64,000 nt of DNA from Corynebacterium durum (GTDB taxonomy: Bacteria; Actinomycetota; Actinomycetes; Mycobacteriales; Mycobacteriaceae), in contig NZ_CP047200.1 of the NCBI RefSeq assembly GCF_030408675.1, positions 2,722,864-2,786,863 on the forward strand, written 5' to 3'. Below are positions 1 to 8,491 of this stretch, one piece after another; within the stretch, counting starts at the first letter, position 1, and every line of letters starts with the position of its first letter. Both the position numbers and the translations under genes were made by a program. The notes under the pieces were generated by a model that was not told the DNA's origin, made no database searches, and saw only the letters and a program-made list of their open reading frames with translations.

Positions 1-1247
1 GAAACAATGTTGGCCTGCAGTTCCGCCCAGTCGATCTCCGAATCTCGCACTCTGGCCTGCAGTTCCGCTAAATTGGCTACGTCAGCCGGAGCCACTTCCA
101 TGTCACCTTCAATGTGGAAATCAGCAGGATCGTGCAGCACCCACGTGGACATGGAACTGGGATGTCGTGAGGTCAGCTCCAGATCCACACCAATTTTTGT
201 GGAGGGGTTTACCTGGTGTCCGAGCCGCAGCGCCAATGCTTGTGCGTGGTTAATGGCGCTGGCCAGCGCCTGCTGGGACTCCACCTCGCGGGACTGCACG
301 AAACGACGTAACGACCGTGCAAGACTGGTCATCGAGTTATGGACCTCATCTGAAGGTTCCTCAAGGTTGCGCAGCAACCAGCGCAGTTCAGCCCGCTGAT
401 CGGTAGAAAGATCCTCCACAAACGGACGGGAGAGAATACTTTCCAAAGTGGATTCCAAACGCGTCGATTGCTCACGATCAAACAACAACTCGTAAAAGCC
501 GTTGAAGGATTTTCCCTCGTCCGAATCCTGGATTACATCAACGCCACGGAATACATTGTCTAGGACCTCGGCCGCCGACAGCTCGTCGACCAGGATCTGC
601 TCACGTAAATTCTGATCCAGCTCCTCCGTGGCCTGCCGCACGCGTGCGAAATCACTGGGAATATCCGCAACAAGTGACAAAATATTCTCCACTTGCTCCC
701 GTGCCTCATCTTCCGAAATCACATCCACACCGCGTTCCTGCACCAACGCAATGCGGCGTTCAATCTGCTTTTTTTCTTCTTCAAGGCGGGCCAGTACATG
801 CGATTCGTCAGGGTCGGTGTCGATGGCTAGGCTGGTCAGGCGTTCCGCGACCGTGCTCAAACGCGACCGTGTTGCCGACTTCCGGGGTTTCAGCAGCACA
901 GAGATGTAATCCAATGCCGTGATCGCATCTGTAGAGAGTTCGTAAAATTCCTCCTGCATCCCCTGCGGGCTTCGACGAATAAGAAAGCCAGCTTTCACCC
1001 AGTCGCTGATATACCCCACGGCATTTCGTGGTAGATCAAACCCCTCCTCCCGCAGTTCCACGAGAAGCGGATTCAGTTCTTCCACAAATTCCGTGCCCGT
1101 CACACTGCGCCGCTGACCATCAAAAACAGATCTAAATACGGCGGCAATAGCTGGCGCGTTGGACGAACGCAACAGCGACCACGCCGAACTTTCCGACGCC
1201 ACCCGTTGACACTGCAACGCATCCGCGACAGCATTTACCGAGGACAC
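1..1247 (-). CDS. jetA: JetA/MksF (DUF3375), Wadjet plasmid-defence subunit, 3' end outside window
   Basis: An open frame of about 415 codons enters from the left edge and its C-terminus is not in the window. The N-terminus reads with the DUF3375 pattern: a short helix, then SSAWSLLRSSNAPAIAAVF, a conserved YISDWVKAGFLIRR winged-helix-like segment and long acidic coiled-coil stretches (LEEEKKQIERRIALVQERG). DUF3375 is JetA of Wadjet, called MksF in the C. glutamicum MksBEFG system. It is the kleisin-like partner of an SMC-type ATPase that recognises circular plasmid DNA for cleavage by JetD/MksG. I chose GTG at 1247 because GGGGAG lies 6 bases upstream; an in-frame ATG at 1271 is an alternative. 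The partners jetB, jetC and jetD would lie to the left, so completeness of the system cannot be judged. Family assignment rests on recognition, not a search. Confidence 0.8.
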   Translation of the reverse strand, partial: MSSVNAVADALQCQRVASESSAWSLLRSSNAPAIAAVFRSVFDGQRRSVTGTEFVEELNPLLVELREEGFDLPRNAVGYISDWVKAGFLIRRSPQGMQEEFYELSTDAITALDYISVLLKPRKSATRSRLSTVAERLTSLAIDTDPDESHVLARLEEEKKQIERRIALVQERGVDVISEDEAREQVENILSLVADIPSDFARVRQATEELDQNLREQILVDELSAAEVLDNVFRGVDVIQDSDEGKSFNGFYELLFDREQSTRLESTLESILSRPFVEDLSTDQRAELRWLLRNLEEPSDEVHNSMTSLARSLRRFVQSREVESQQALASAINHAQALALRLGHQVNPSTKIGVDLELTSRHPSSMSTWVLHDPADFHIEGDMEVAPADVANLAELQARVRDSEIDWAELQANIV

Positions 1248-1340
1248 AATCAACTCCCCATTCCAGGCCATCCACGTCCACAACTCTGTTCAAAACTAAC
1301 ACGACACCCCCGGCTCGTGGTCGTTTCTTACACCTACATT

Positions 1341-1353
1341 GCTTATCGACGCC
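1341..1353 (+). repeat. 13-base repeat GCTTATCGACGCC (first of seven exact copies)
   Basis: The exact 13-mer occurs at 1341-1353 (+), 15389-15401 (-), 20290-20302 (+), 30063-30075 (+), 53265-53277 (+), 57803-57815 (-) and 62836-62848 (+). The 10-base core TATCGACGCC occurs again near 1690 (-), 4611 (+), 18186 (-), 52391 (-) and 55874 (+). Two copies are intergenic (1341 and 20290). The others sit in unrelated genes and in more than one reading: LIDA in four genes and GVDK in rnpA. Random expectation for a 13-mer in this length is far below one. Function unknown. Confidence 0.8.
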
Positions 1354-1392
1354 CCCGGCCACCCCCGCCCCCGACCCAGCACAGGAATGTCC

Positions 1393-2901
1393 TCACCGTT
1401 TTCGGTAGAGAGACTTCACTTGGTATTCCGGTTCCGAGGTGACCAGAACGCCCAGATTACGGAAAATCCCCTCGTCCACCGGCCCCAGGATAGTGGTGGT
1501 GTGGACATCACACCCTCGAAGATTTTGCAGCTGATCCAGGGCCCTGCGGGATTCCTCGCTCGTCCCCGCAGACACCGACAGCGCAATCAAGACCTCATCA
1601 GTGTGCAAACGTGGGTTCTTGCTTCCAAGGTGAGTGGTCTTGAGTGTTTGGATGGGTTCGATGGAGGCGGGTGACAGCAGGTCCGTCTCGGCGTCGATAC
1701 CCGCCAGGTGCTTCAGCGCATTGAGCAACATTGCGGCAGAACATCCGAGAAGTGGCGATGTTTTTCCTGTAATGATTGTCCCATCGGCGAGTTGGATAGC
1801 AGACCCTGGATCACCAGTCGCAGCCGCAATATTCAGAGCTGGCTGCACCACGGCGCGATCACCTGCGGCAATGCCGGCCTTGCTCATAATCATGGCGACG
1901 CGGGAGGACAGGACGTCGTCAAGCTCCCCGCGGCGTTCCTCCACCAGAGCCTTGTAGTAGCGGCGAATGATCTCCTGCTTGGCGGCCTCCCGGCAGACCT
2001 CATCATCGGAGATGCAGTAGCCAGCCATGTTTACCCCCATATCGGTGGGGGACGCGTAGGGGGAATCACCGGAGAGTTCTTCCATCAGAAGCTTTAGCAG
2101 CGGAAAAACCTCAACGTCACGGTTATAGCTGGTCACCTGCTCTCCATAGGTGGCGAGGTGGAATGGATCAATGAGGTTAATGTCGTCCAAATCGACGGTG
2201 GCTGCCTCGTAGGCGAGATTCACCGGATGTTCCAATGGCAGATTCCAAACAGGGAAGGTCTCAAACTTGGCGTATCCGACGGGAATGCCACGCTGATGCT
2301 CGTGGTAGAGCTGCGACAAACAAGTGGCCAGCTTCCCAGAACCAGGTCCCGGCGCGGTGACGACAATCAAGTCTCGTGTGGTCTCAACATAGTCGTTGAC
2401 ACCAAATCCATCTTCACTGACAATACGGCGAGTATTTGCCGGATAGCCAGGGATAATGCGGTGACGTGACACCTTCAATCCGAGACGTTCTAGGCGTTCC
2501 TTGAAGGCGATGGCAACGCGGTTATCGTCCTCCAGCTGCGTCAACACCACATTGTCCACCAAGAAGCCGCGCTCGCGGAACACATCGACAAGGCGGAGCA
2601 CATCCTCCTCGTAGGGGATGCCCAGGTCAGCGCGCACTTTTTGACGCTCCAGGTCTTTGGCGTTGATGCACACAATGATTTCCAGCTGGTCTTTCAGCTG
2701 CTCCAGCATGGCGATTTTGTTGTCTGGCGTAAACCCTGGCAGCACCCGTGAGGCGTGCATGTCGTCGAAAAGCTTGCCACCCATTTCCAAGTAGAGTTTG
2801 CCGCCAAAGTCTTCCCTGCGCGCTTTAATGTGTTGCGACTGCAAGGCGATGTATTTTTCACGGTCAAAACCGATGGGTGTGTGTGGTGTGCCGTCCGACA
2901 T
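1393..2901 (-). CDS. DUF1846 domain-containing protein
   Basis: A 502-residue soluble protein with no signal peptide. It starts [20 protein letters not shown] and contains the family hallmarks [13 protein letters not shown] (about residues 35-47) and [22 protein letters not shown] (about 180-200), a P-loop-like Gly-rich turn. DUF1846 proteins are usually about 500 residues and the length fits. Structures exist for the family but I know of no established reaction, so no function is claimed. ATG at 2901 follows AAGGGC on the minus strand. It precedes jetA in the same direction with a 145-base gap, too wide to assume an operon. Confidence 0.85.
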   Translation of the reverse strand: MSDGTPHTPIGFDREKYIALQSQHIKARREDFGGKLYLEMGGKLFDDMHASRVLPGFTPDNKIAMLEQLKDQLEIIVCINAKDLERQKVRADLGIPYEEDVLRLVDVFRERGFLVDNVVLTQLEDDNRVAIAFKERLERLGLKVSRHRIIPGYPANTRRIVSEDGFGVNDYVETTRDLIVVTAPGPGSGKLATCLSQLYHEHQRGIPVGYAKFETFPVWNLPLEHPVNLAYEAATVDLDDINLIDPFHLATYGEQVTSYNRDVEVFPLLKLLMEELSGDSPYASPTDMGVNMAGYCISDDEVCREAAKQEIIRRYYKALVEERRGELDDVLSSRVAMIMSKAGIAAGDRAVVQPALNIAAATGDPGSAIQLADGTIITGKTSPLLGCSAAMLLNALKHLAGIDAETDLLSPASIEPIQTLKTTHLGSKNPRLHTDEVLIALSVSAGTSEESRRALDQLQNLRGCDVHTTTILGPVDEGIFRNLGVLVTSEPEYQVKSLYRKR

Positions 2902-3132
2902 TGTGCAGCGCCCTTCGTGCGTAAAAGGTCCAGTAACACTAGGATTCTAGCGCCTGACAGAAATCAAGGCCACTTGCAACAGGGCTCGATGCACCACTTG
3001 TGGCGATGATCGCGGGGAGCTGGCACGAAAGAACGTGCCGCGGAGAAACGTCGCGGGGGCACCCTTGAGGGGCACTCTCACAATGTCAACAAAGCGGCAT
3101 GAGGAGATTCCTGGGGGTACGTGGATATATAG

Positions 3133-3149
3133 CCCCCACCCCCACCCCC
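3133..3149 (+). repeat. Three C5 tracts separated by single A (G-rich on minus strand)
   Basis: CCCCCACCCCCACCCCC on the plus strand, i.e. three G5 runs with one-base spacers on the minus strand. It lies in the 432-base gap between the divergent DUF1846 and lldD genes. It could form a G-quadruplex if a fourth run is recruited, or be a simple slippage-prone tract. No function can be read from it. Confidence 0.5.
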
Positions 3150-3207
3150 AAGCCTGGGCAAACCATAGAGATTGCCACATATTTCACAAAGACCCTTAAC
3201 AGGCCAG

Positions 3208-3226
3208 TTAAGTTAGGATAGCCTTT
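3208..3226 (+). promoter_or_regulatory. Possible DtxR-type iron box upstream of lldD
   Basis: TTAAGTTAGGATAGCCTTT matches about 14 to 15 of 19 positions of the DtxR consensus (TTAGGTTAGSCTAACCTAA, W at some positions), including the core GTTAG and the CCT arm. It lies about 110 bases before the lldD start, in a position suited to promoter control. Weak dyad on the right-hand side, so this is a candidate only. Confidence 0.4.
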
Positions 3227-3262
3227 AATAAGTCAGCTAGATACTCTAGGCGCGTAAAGGAT

Positions 3263-3322
3263 CGCGTACGGGTCCTTGATGTGGCACCGCACATAACTCC
3301 GTACGCGCTCGCACATCAAGGA
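3263..3322 (+). promoter_or_regulatory. lldD leader with two interleaved, mutually exclusive stems covering the Shine-Dalgarno
   Basis: Stem A pairs 3263-3271 (CGCGTACGG) with 3299-3307 (CCGTACGCG), nine perfect pairs plus a G-U. Stem B pairs 3273-3283 (TCCTTGATGTG) with 3312-3322 (CACATCAAGGA), eleven perfect pairs. The order is A-B-A'-B', and the two left strands are adjacent, so both long stems can hardly coexist as a pseudoknot. B' contains the AAGGA of the lldD Shine-Dalgarno (AAGGAGG, 3319-3325). Stem B would therefore hide the ribosome site and stem A would free it. The pairing is direct observation; the switch is inference. Confidence 0.55.
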
Positions 3323-3333
3323 GGAAAACGCAC

Positions 3334-4596
3334 ATGGCCAAGGTCAGACGTCAGGTACCGCACCCAGACGAGATTTTTGAACTGCTGAAGTTCAAAAAGC
3401 CAGACCTCAATCTCAAGCACGCCCGCTTGGAAAAAGCACAAACCATTGAGGACTTGCGGAAAATTGCAAAGCGCCGCACCCCATCAGCCGCGTTCGACTA
3501 CACCGATGGTGCAGCCGACGACGAAATTTCGATGAACCGTGCCCGCCAAGCCTTCAAAGACGTGGAATTCCACCCGTCCATCCTCAACGATGTCACCAAC
3601 GTAGACACGTCCTGCGAGATATTCGGTGGCCCCTCCGCGCTTCCTTTCGGCATCGCACCAACGGGCTTCACTCGTCTGATGCAAACCGAAGGCGAACTGG
3701 CCGGTGCTTCAGCGGCAGGCAAGGCTGGGATTCCCTTCTGCCTTTCCACCCTGGGCACCACCTCTATTGAGGACGTCAAGGCTGCCAACCCCCATGGGCG
3801 GAACATGTTCCAGCTTTACGTCATGCGGCAGCGAGAAATCTCCTACGGGCTGGTGGAACGCGCCGCAAAAGCCGGTTTTGACACCCTATTCTTCACCGTG
3901 GACACCCCCGTCGCGGGTGCTCGTCTACGCGATAAGCGCAACGGCTTCTCCATTCCGCCGCAGATTTCCCTGGGTACGGTGCTCAATGCCATCCCACGTC
4001 CATGGTGGTGGTGGGACTTCATCACCACACCAACCCTGTCCTTTGCATCCCTGAGCAGCACTGGCGGCACCGTCGGCGAACTCCTGAACTCCGCTATGGA
4101 CCCCTCCATCCAGTTCTCCGACCTGGAGGAAATTCGCTCAATCTGGCCAGGCAAGCTCGTGGTCAAGGGTGTTCAGAACGTTGAAGACTCCAAGAAGCTC
4201 GCAGACCTTGGTGTTGACGGCATCATCTTGTCTAACCACGGCGGTCGACAGCTCGATCGCGCTCCCGTGCCCTTCCACCTCGTTCCCGAGGTTGTCCGCG
4301 AGGTGGGCAAGGACCTCGACGTCGCTATGGACACGGGCATCATGCACGGTGCCGATATCGTCGCAGCTCTCGCGGTGGGTGCCAAGTTCACCTTCATCGG
4401 TCGCGCATACCTCTACGGCCTCATGGCCGGCGGCGAAGCTGGCGTAGCCAAGACCATTGAGATCCTTTCGGAGCAGGTCCGCCGCACCATGCAACTGCTG
4501 CAGGTTGAGACGATTGACGAACTCGGACCCCAGCATGTTACACAGCTCACTCGCCTTGCGCCCCGCAAACTAGCCAAGGATACACACGTTCTCTAA
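3334..4596 (+). CDS. lldD: FMN-dependent L-lactate dehydrogenase (quinone)
   Basis: A 420-residue alpha-hydroxy-acid oxidase/dehydrogenase that oxidises L-lactate to pyruvate and passes electrons to menaquinone at the membrane. The family FMN/active-site signature SNHGGRQLD lies near residues 299-307, with the catalytic His and substrate-binding Arg. Other conserved stretches are [12 protein letters not shown] near residue 52 and [14 protein letters not shown] near 105. Length is normal for the LldD2 type of actinobacteria. ATG at 3334 follows AAGGAGG with good spacing. Monocistronic by layout, with a hairpin after the stop. Regulation is likely at two levels: the structured leader and a possible DtxR-like box upstream. 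Confidence 0.93.
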   Translation: MAKVRRQVPHPDEIFELLKFKKPDLNLKHARLEKAQTIEDLRKIAKRRTPSAAFDYTDGAADDEISMNRARQAFKDVEFHPSILNDVTNVDTSCEIFGGPSALPFGIAPTGFTRLMQTEGELAGASAAGKAGIPFCLSTLGTTSIEDVKAANPHGRNMFQLYVMRQREISYGLVERAAKAGFDTLFFTVDTPVAGARLRDKRNGFSIPPQISLGTVLNAIPRPWWWWDFITTPTLSFASLSSTGGTVGELLNSAMDPSIQFSDLEEIRSIWPGKLVVKGVQNVEDSKKLADLGVDGIILSNHGGRQLDRAPVPFHLVPEVVREVGKDLDVAMDTGIMHGADIVAALAVGAKFTFIGRAYLYGLMAGGEAGVAKTIEILSEQVRRTMQLLQVETIDELGPQHVTQLTRLAPRKLAKDTHVL

Positions 4597-4622
4597 CCCT
4601 GTATTCTCGCGTATCGACGCCC

Positions 4623-4660
4623 GTCCGAACCCGCGATCCATCGTAGGTTCGGGCTTATCT
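4623..4660 (+). terminator. Hairpin after lldD
   Basis: CCGAACC (4625-4631) pairs with GGTTCGG (4646-4652) and the stem is extended by G-U and G-C pairs. It is followed by CTTATCTT, a weak U-rich tail. Position 27 bases after the lldD stop fits a terminator of moderate strength. Confidence 0.55.
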
Positions 4661-4673
4661 TACGATGGGGCGG

Positions 4674-4745
4674 CAATCTATCGGCACATAACTGTTAAGT
4701 GCCGGTAGATTGTGCGAGAATGGGCACATAACTGTTAAATGCCGC
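4674..4745. repeat. Tandemly duplicated palindrome
   Basis: The first unit is a 14-base-arm hairpin: CAATCTATCGGCAC (4674-4687) and GTGCCGGTAGATTG (4699-4712) around the loop ATAACTGTTAA. The inner part GGCACATAACTGTTAA is repeated at 4723-4738 and followed by ATGCCG, giving a second, shorter hairpin. There is no U-run. It lies between convergent lldD and the AlbA-type gene. It may be a transcription roadblock, a REP-like element or a protein-binding site. Confidence 0.55.
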
Positions 4746-4771
4746 TACGCCTCCAGCATCACCACGATAAA

Positions 4772-6121
4772 TCACACCTGCCTATACCGCTGTTTCGGAC
4801 TCCGACCGGCCTCTGTCGGCTCAAGCACCCCAGTTGACACCAGCTGCGCGAGCGCCTTCTGTACGGCACTTCGACTGAGTCCCGTGACCGCAGTAGCTTC
4901 AGCCGCGCTGATAGTGCCGCGGGCGTCGAAAAGCTGTAACACCTGGTCACGCGCAGTTAGTGCTTTCGGGTTTGGTGCTGCACCGACTTGATGCCTGGGC
5001 AAAACCAGGGTGAGTGATGTCGCTGTGGTGCGCACCTCCGGAGCGGGAAACGTGGCGTCGGCAAGCAAGCGCTGCATCGCGGCAAAACCTAGGCCACTAC
5101 CTTTAGCCACTGTGGGTCCAACGAGTTCGACGAGTCGCCTGTTGCGCGTCGGGTTCAGTCCTTCTTCCCCCAGTTCACGCGTGGTAATGGCGCCATATAG
5201 CGCACCCGGATTTGTCACTTCCAAGCGATCAGTAAACACCCGCATCTGCACCGGATAGGCGCGCGCCAAGGGAGAGTAGTCGCGATGCAACAGGGCGTTG
5301 GTCACAGCTTCCCTAATTGCCCCCTGCGGATACTCAGGCGCATGGTGTTTCACCAGGTCAATGCCCTGGTCGATCAGAGCAGCGATACTGCCGCTCAGCA
5401 CCACGCCGTCCGTGTAATCACGCTCTGACGGGCCAGCATAGATCCCGACCGTCGCCGTGAGCTGGGGATAATGGTTCTGAGGATTCGTACCCATCGTTAA
5501 CATCGCAGCCAATGTTGGAGTGCCGTTGTTCACAACACCAAGACTCTCCAAGGCCTGCGCGGTACCAGCAGCAAAAAGGTCCGGGCGAAGGCGCTCTTGA
5601 CGATTCACAAAGGGCCGCAGCATCGCCTCGTCAAGACTCGCACCAGGAATGGGTTCCTCATCCCATGTGGGCTGGGATTGTTCCGCAACATAATGATCAA
5701 TATCGTGAGCAAGCAACGGAACATTGTTGTCTGCCGCGCGCTGAAAACTCCCGTCGTAGAGTCCTCGTTTCTGCACGTAACACGGCTTATCGCGCGGAAA
5801 CATTTCTGGAACCTCAGCCACCAGAACCGATGTCCCATTGGTCAGAGTATGAACCTCAGCCTGCGCCCGAACTGTGGGCATAAGCTGCTCGCACCGGCTC
5901 AGCAGTTTATCGCGCGCCCGTTCCGCAGCGAAGCCTGGCACTGGCTCAAAGCCGTCTCGCACCGACAACCCAACAATGAGCGTTCCACCACGGCTATTTG
6001 ACATCGCACTCAGTGTTTCCACCACCTGCTTGCCGACGCCCACCCGAACTTCAACGTCCAACCCTGCCGTACCCGTGACCCTAAGCCGACGGATCAGCTG
6101 CTCCAGTTCCTGCGTATTCAT
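4772..6121 (-). CDS. AlbA_2 (Schlafen)-HATPase_c_4 putative regulator with C-terminal winged helix
   Basis: A 449-residue protein of the RecG-like/Schlafen AlbA_2 family of COG2865. The N-terminal part (to about residue 130) has VVETLSAMSNSRGGTLIVGL, the AlbA_2 nucleotide/DNA-binding pattern. The middle has AIREAVTNALLHRDYSPLA and VFTDRLEVTNPG, typical of the C-terminal GHKL-type ATPase module. The last about 65 residues form a helix-turn-helix (AAEATAVTGLSRSAVQKALAQL). Such proteins are usually called transcriptional regulators, and some act in stress or defence loci. A perfect inverted repeat of TACTTAGTA lies just upstream and suggests autoregulation. The exact role is unknown. Confidence 0.8.
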   Translation of the reverse strand: MNTQELEQLIRRLRVTGTAGLDVEVRVGVGKQVVETLSAMSNSRGGTLIVGLSVRDGFEPVPGFAAERARDKLLSRCEQLMPTVRAQAEVHTLTNGTSVLVAEVPEMFPRDKPCYVQKRGLYDGSFQRAADNNVPLLAHDIDHYVAEQSQPTWDEEPIPGASLDEAMLRPFVNRQERLRPDLFAAGTAQALESLGVVNNGTPTLAAMLTMGTNPQNHYPQLTATVGIYAGPSERDYTDGVVLSGSIAALIDQGIDLVKHHAPEYPQGAIREAVTNALLHRDYSPLARAYPVQMRVFTDRLEVTNPGALYGAITTRELGEEGLNPTRNRRLVELVGPTVAKGSGLGFAAMQRLLADATFPAPEVRTTATSLTLVLPRHQVGAAPNPKALTARDQVLQLFDARGTISAAEATAVTGLSRSAVQKALAQLVSTGVLEPTEAGRSPKQRYRQV

Positions 6122-6143
6122 GCTGCTTATAAGCTTAGCATAA

Positions 6144-6177
6144 TACTTAGTAATAATGACTATGTATGTACTAAGTA
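6144..6177 (-). promoter_or_regulatory. Inverted-repeat operator upstream of the AlbA-type gene
   Basis: TACTTAGTA (6144-6152) and TACTAAGTA (6169-6177) are exact reverse complements with a 16-base spacer in an AT-rich stretch. They sit 23 bases before the start at 6121 and overlap the 3' end of the upstream gene. A -10-like TATTAT on the minus strand lies beside the proximal arm. Likely an autoregulatory operator. Confidence 0.55.
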
Positions 6178-6178
6178 G

Positions 6179-7138
6179 CTAGCTTTGCTGATGAAGCACC
6201 GACGACATCCCACACGATGGACACAGATGGACATATAGGGTGCCGTCCATCCAGTCGACCAATATGCCCCACTGAAGCTGCGCGAAAAACATCATGTCTC
6301 TTCCACAGTCAGGGCAAGTTGGGTACTGCGGGCATTGAATCCACCCTGGAAAACCACCAACAGTACTGCCCGACCACGGGCAGCTAGCCGAAAAAGGCGG
6401 CACTGGTTGCTCGCTGAGTTGAAGTTCCACACGGCTTAACTCGTCGCAGAATTTCTTATGATGCGCCTTGTCCCCTTCAGTACTGACCATCTGCGCGGTA
6501 TCGGCATACATTGTTCCGTACGGTTGAATCAACTCAGCATCACCACAAGCGGTAAAGCGTGTGTACAGTGCCTCCACGTAAAAAAGGCAATTCATGCAGG
6601 CCATGACGGTAATAGTGTGATTTATTTTCACATGCTGGAGGCGCAGGTCAGTGCCATCAAACAGGAAAAGGATTGTTAGCTCACTGCCGCACGTGCCGCA
6701 TCGTTCGCTACAGGGAATCCCAACTTTCACACCCACACCTGGTGAAACCGCATAGGCAGTATCAAACACTAACTCGTGGGGTTGCCCATCGCTGCCAACA
6801 ACCCAACCTGCTTCATACGTGAAGTTGTTCGGCCCAAACGTCGTGGCAACAACCTCGTCGCCCTGCATAACCAAACACTCCAAGATCAGCGCTTGCATTC
6901 TGGGGTCGTTGGCGGCGTCATATCGAGACAGCAGCTCGTCACGAACATCCGCCGCAGCATGGTAATAGATCATCGCTGGATCGTATTTCTCGGCCGCCAG
7001 TGCTGCTCGTGGAATCTCATCCGGTATCGACCAAAAACTTTGAAGGTACGTATCTGCCGGGGAATCCCACCCATCTAATTCCTCTAGGTTATCCAAAATA
7101 TACTGCACTTTCTCCGCATGATTCGACATGGTAATCAT
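6179..7138 (-). CDS. Unknown protein with multiple zinc-knuckle CxxC motifs
   Basis: A 319-residue soluble protein that I do not recognise. It carries several paired cysteines: CSERCGTCGSE near residue 140, CMNCLFY near 181, CPDCGRDMM near 276 and CPSCGMSS near 307. These suggest at least two structural zinc sites. The N-terminus (AEKVQYILDNLEELDGW) is helical. No signal peptide or membrane segment. ATG at 7138 follows AAAGG; ATG at 7129 is an alternative. It is co-directional with, and 57 bases upstream of, the AlbA/HATPase regulator, so the two may form a functional pair. It is divergent from the nei gene. Confidence 0.7.
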   Translation of the reverse strand: MITMSNHAEKVQYILDNLEELDGWDSPADTYLQSFWSIPDEIPRAALAAEKYDPAMIYYHAAADVRDELLSRYDAANDPRMQALILECLVMQGDEVVATTFGPNNFTYEAGWVVGSDGQPHELVFDTAYAVSPGVGVKVGIPCSERCGTCGSELTILFLFDGTDLRLQHVKINHTITVMACMNCLFYVEALYTRFTACGDAELIQPYGTMYADTAQMVSTEGDKAHHKKFCDELSRVELQLSEQPVPPFSASCPWSGSTVGGFPGWIQCPQYPTCPDCGRDMMFFAQLQWGILVDWMDGTLYVHLCPSCGMSSVLHQQS

Positions 7139-7185
7139 GCTACCTTTCTGATTACCTGACCCGCTTGGGGCATTACAATGTGCAC

Positions 7186-8001
7186 ATGCCCGAAGGTCAT
7201 GTCATTCACCGCCTTGCCCGCGAGCTCAACCGTGATTTCAGTGAAGCACCACTTCACGTCAGCTCGCCGCAAGGACGTTTTCGCACCGAGGCAGAGCTTC
7301 TCGACGCCCACCCACTGGCGGCAGCAGAGGCATGGGGCAAGCACCTATTCATCGACTTTGACACCGACCGACCCGAGCACATCGTGCACATCCATCTGGG
7401 ACTCATCGGGAAACTGCAGATCAACCCGTTAGCCGAACCGGTGGGAGAGGTTCGCTTTCGCATGGCCACCGATGAGCTTGCCGCTGATCTGCGCGGACCA
7501 CAATGGTGCCGATTGATTACAGACGGCGAGCGGGACGCGGCCATCGATAAGCTAGGCGGTGACCCACTGCGGGAGGATTCCGACCCGGACGCCACATGGA
7601 TGCGGCTGCGCAGGGCGTCGCGAAGCATTGGGGCGCTGTTGATGGACCAAAAGTTGTTTGCCGGAGTGGGCAATATTTACCGTGCTGAGACGCTGTTCCG
7701 ACAGGGAATATCGCCGTTTACCAGCGCAAAAATGCTAGACCGTGGGGAGTTTGACGCGATATGGAGCGATCTTAGTGAATTGATGCGTGACGGGGTTGAT
7801 GTTGGACGGATTGACACCGTACGGCCCGAACACACCCCCGAAACAATGGGGAGGGAACCGCGCAAGGATGATCACGGCGGCGAGGTATATGTATATCGGC
7901 GGGCAGGCCAACCATGCTATGTCTGCGGCACACCCATCAGCGAAACCGTGATGGAGGGTCGCAACCTTTTCTGGTGCGAAGGCTGCCAACCATCGCCATA
8001 G
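7186..8001 (+). CDS. nei: Endonuclease VIII / formamidopyrimidine-type DNA glycosylase
   Basis: Base-excision repair glycosylase and AP lyase removing oxidised bases. The start at 7186 is fixed by function: the protein must begin MPEGHVIHRLA, because Pro2 becomes the N-terminal nucleophile and Glu3 is catalytic. The longer frame starting at 7165 would bury it. The helix-two-turns-helix segment SIGALLMDQKLFAGVGNIYRAE is at about residues 151-172. A C-terminal zinc finger (CYVCGTPISE...CEGCQ) is intact. The 271-residue length fits the MPEGHTIHR subgroup found in actinobacteria (Nei1/Nei2). Divergent from the zinc-ribbon gene with only 47 bases between the starts. Confidence 0.9.
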   Translation: MPEGHVIHRLARELNRDFSEAPLHVSSPQGRFRTEAELLDAHPLAAAEAWGKHLFIDFDTDRPEHIVHIHLGLIGKLQINPLAEPVGEVRFRMATDELAADLRGPQWCRLITDGERDAAIDKLGGDPLREDSDPDATWMRLRRASRSIGALLMDQKLFAGVGNIYRAETLFRQGISPFTSAKMLDRGEFDAIWSDLSELMRDGVDVGRIDTVRPEHTPETMGREPRKDDHGGEVYVYRRAGQPCYVCGTPISETVMEGRNLFWCEGCQPSP

Positions 8002-8198
8002 ACACAGCAGGTAGAATGTTTACTATCTCACCTTCTTCGAAAAGAAAAGCTAACTGAGCTGCCACGATCCAGAGGACAGGGCCACGCAGGCCACTACAGC
8101 GGAAACACTTTGCGCGACAGCACAGCACGAGTGCTACTATCAGATTTGCTAAAACAGCTTCTGTGTGAAGTTTCCAACTCTTCTTAAGGAATCCTCTT

Positions 8199-8477
8199 AT
8201 GACAGTTCAACCCAATGCGCCACTTGGGGGCAAGCCTGACAACAACCTCATCATGGCCATCATCACCACCGTGCTGTGTTGCGTTCCCGTTGGCGGATAT
8301 GCAATTTACCTGGCAATCCAATCTGATCAAGCCTGGAAGAATGGAGACGCCGCCGCGGCGGCTGAGTTTGGCGCCAAAGCCAGGCAGTTTTCTATTTACG
8401 CAGTGATTGCTGGCCTTGTCGTTGACGTCCTGTGGGGCATCTTCAGCTTTGTTCTTGGTGGAGCAGGTTCCTCCTAA
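8199..8477 (+). CDS. CD225/dispanin-family small membrane protein
   Basis: A 92-residue protein with two predicted membrane helices (IMAIITTVLCCVPVGGYAIY and FSIYAVIAGLVVDVLWGIF). Between them lies the CD225 loop with the conserved ...IQSDQAWKNGDAAAAAEFGAKAR pattern. Members are widespread in actinobacteria and of unknown role; the eukaryotic relatives are IFITM proteins. AAGGAA precedes ATG at 8199. It is followed after 14 bases by a DUF2752 gene, a pairing often seen in actinobacteria, so co-transcription is likely. Confidence 0.85.
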   Translation: MTVQPNAPLGGKPDNNLIMAIITTVLCCVPVGGYAIYLAIQSDQAWKNGDAAAAAEFGAKARQFSIYAVIAGLVVDVLWGIFSFVLGGAGSS

Positions 8478-8491
8478 CCCACCACCACTGT

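Noticed and set aside
7..922. Plus-strand open frames of 80-130 codons at the left edge
   Set aside because: They are antisense shadows of the jetA/mksF frame on the minus strand, with Ser/Arg-rich unstructured translations.
3263..3322. True H-type pseudoknot in the lldD leader
   Set aside because: With 10- and 11-pair stems, no bases between the two left strands and only 4 bases in the last loop, full pseudoknot geometry is not feasible; alternative hairpins are more likely.
7165..7185. Upstream start for the Nei-type glycosylase
   Set aside because: It would put residues before the obligatory Pro2 nucleophile, so the start at 7186 is required.
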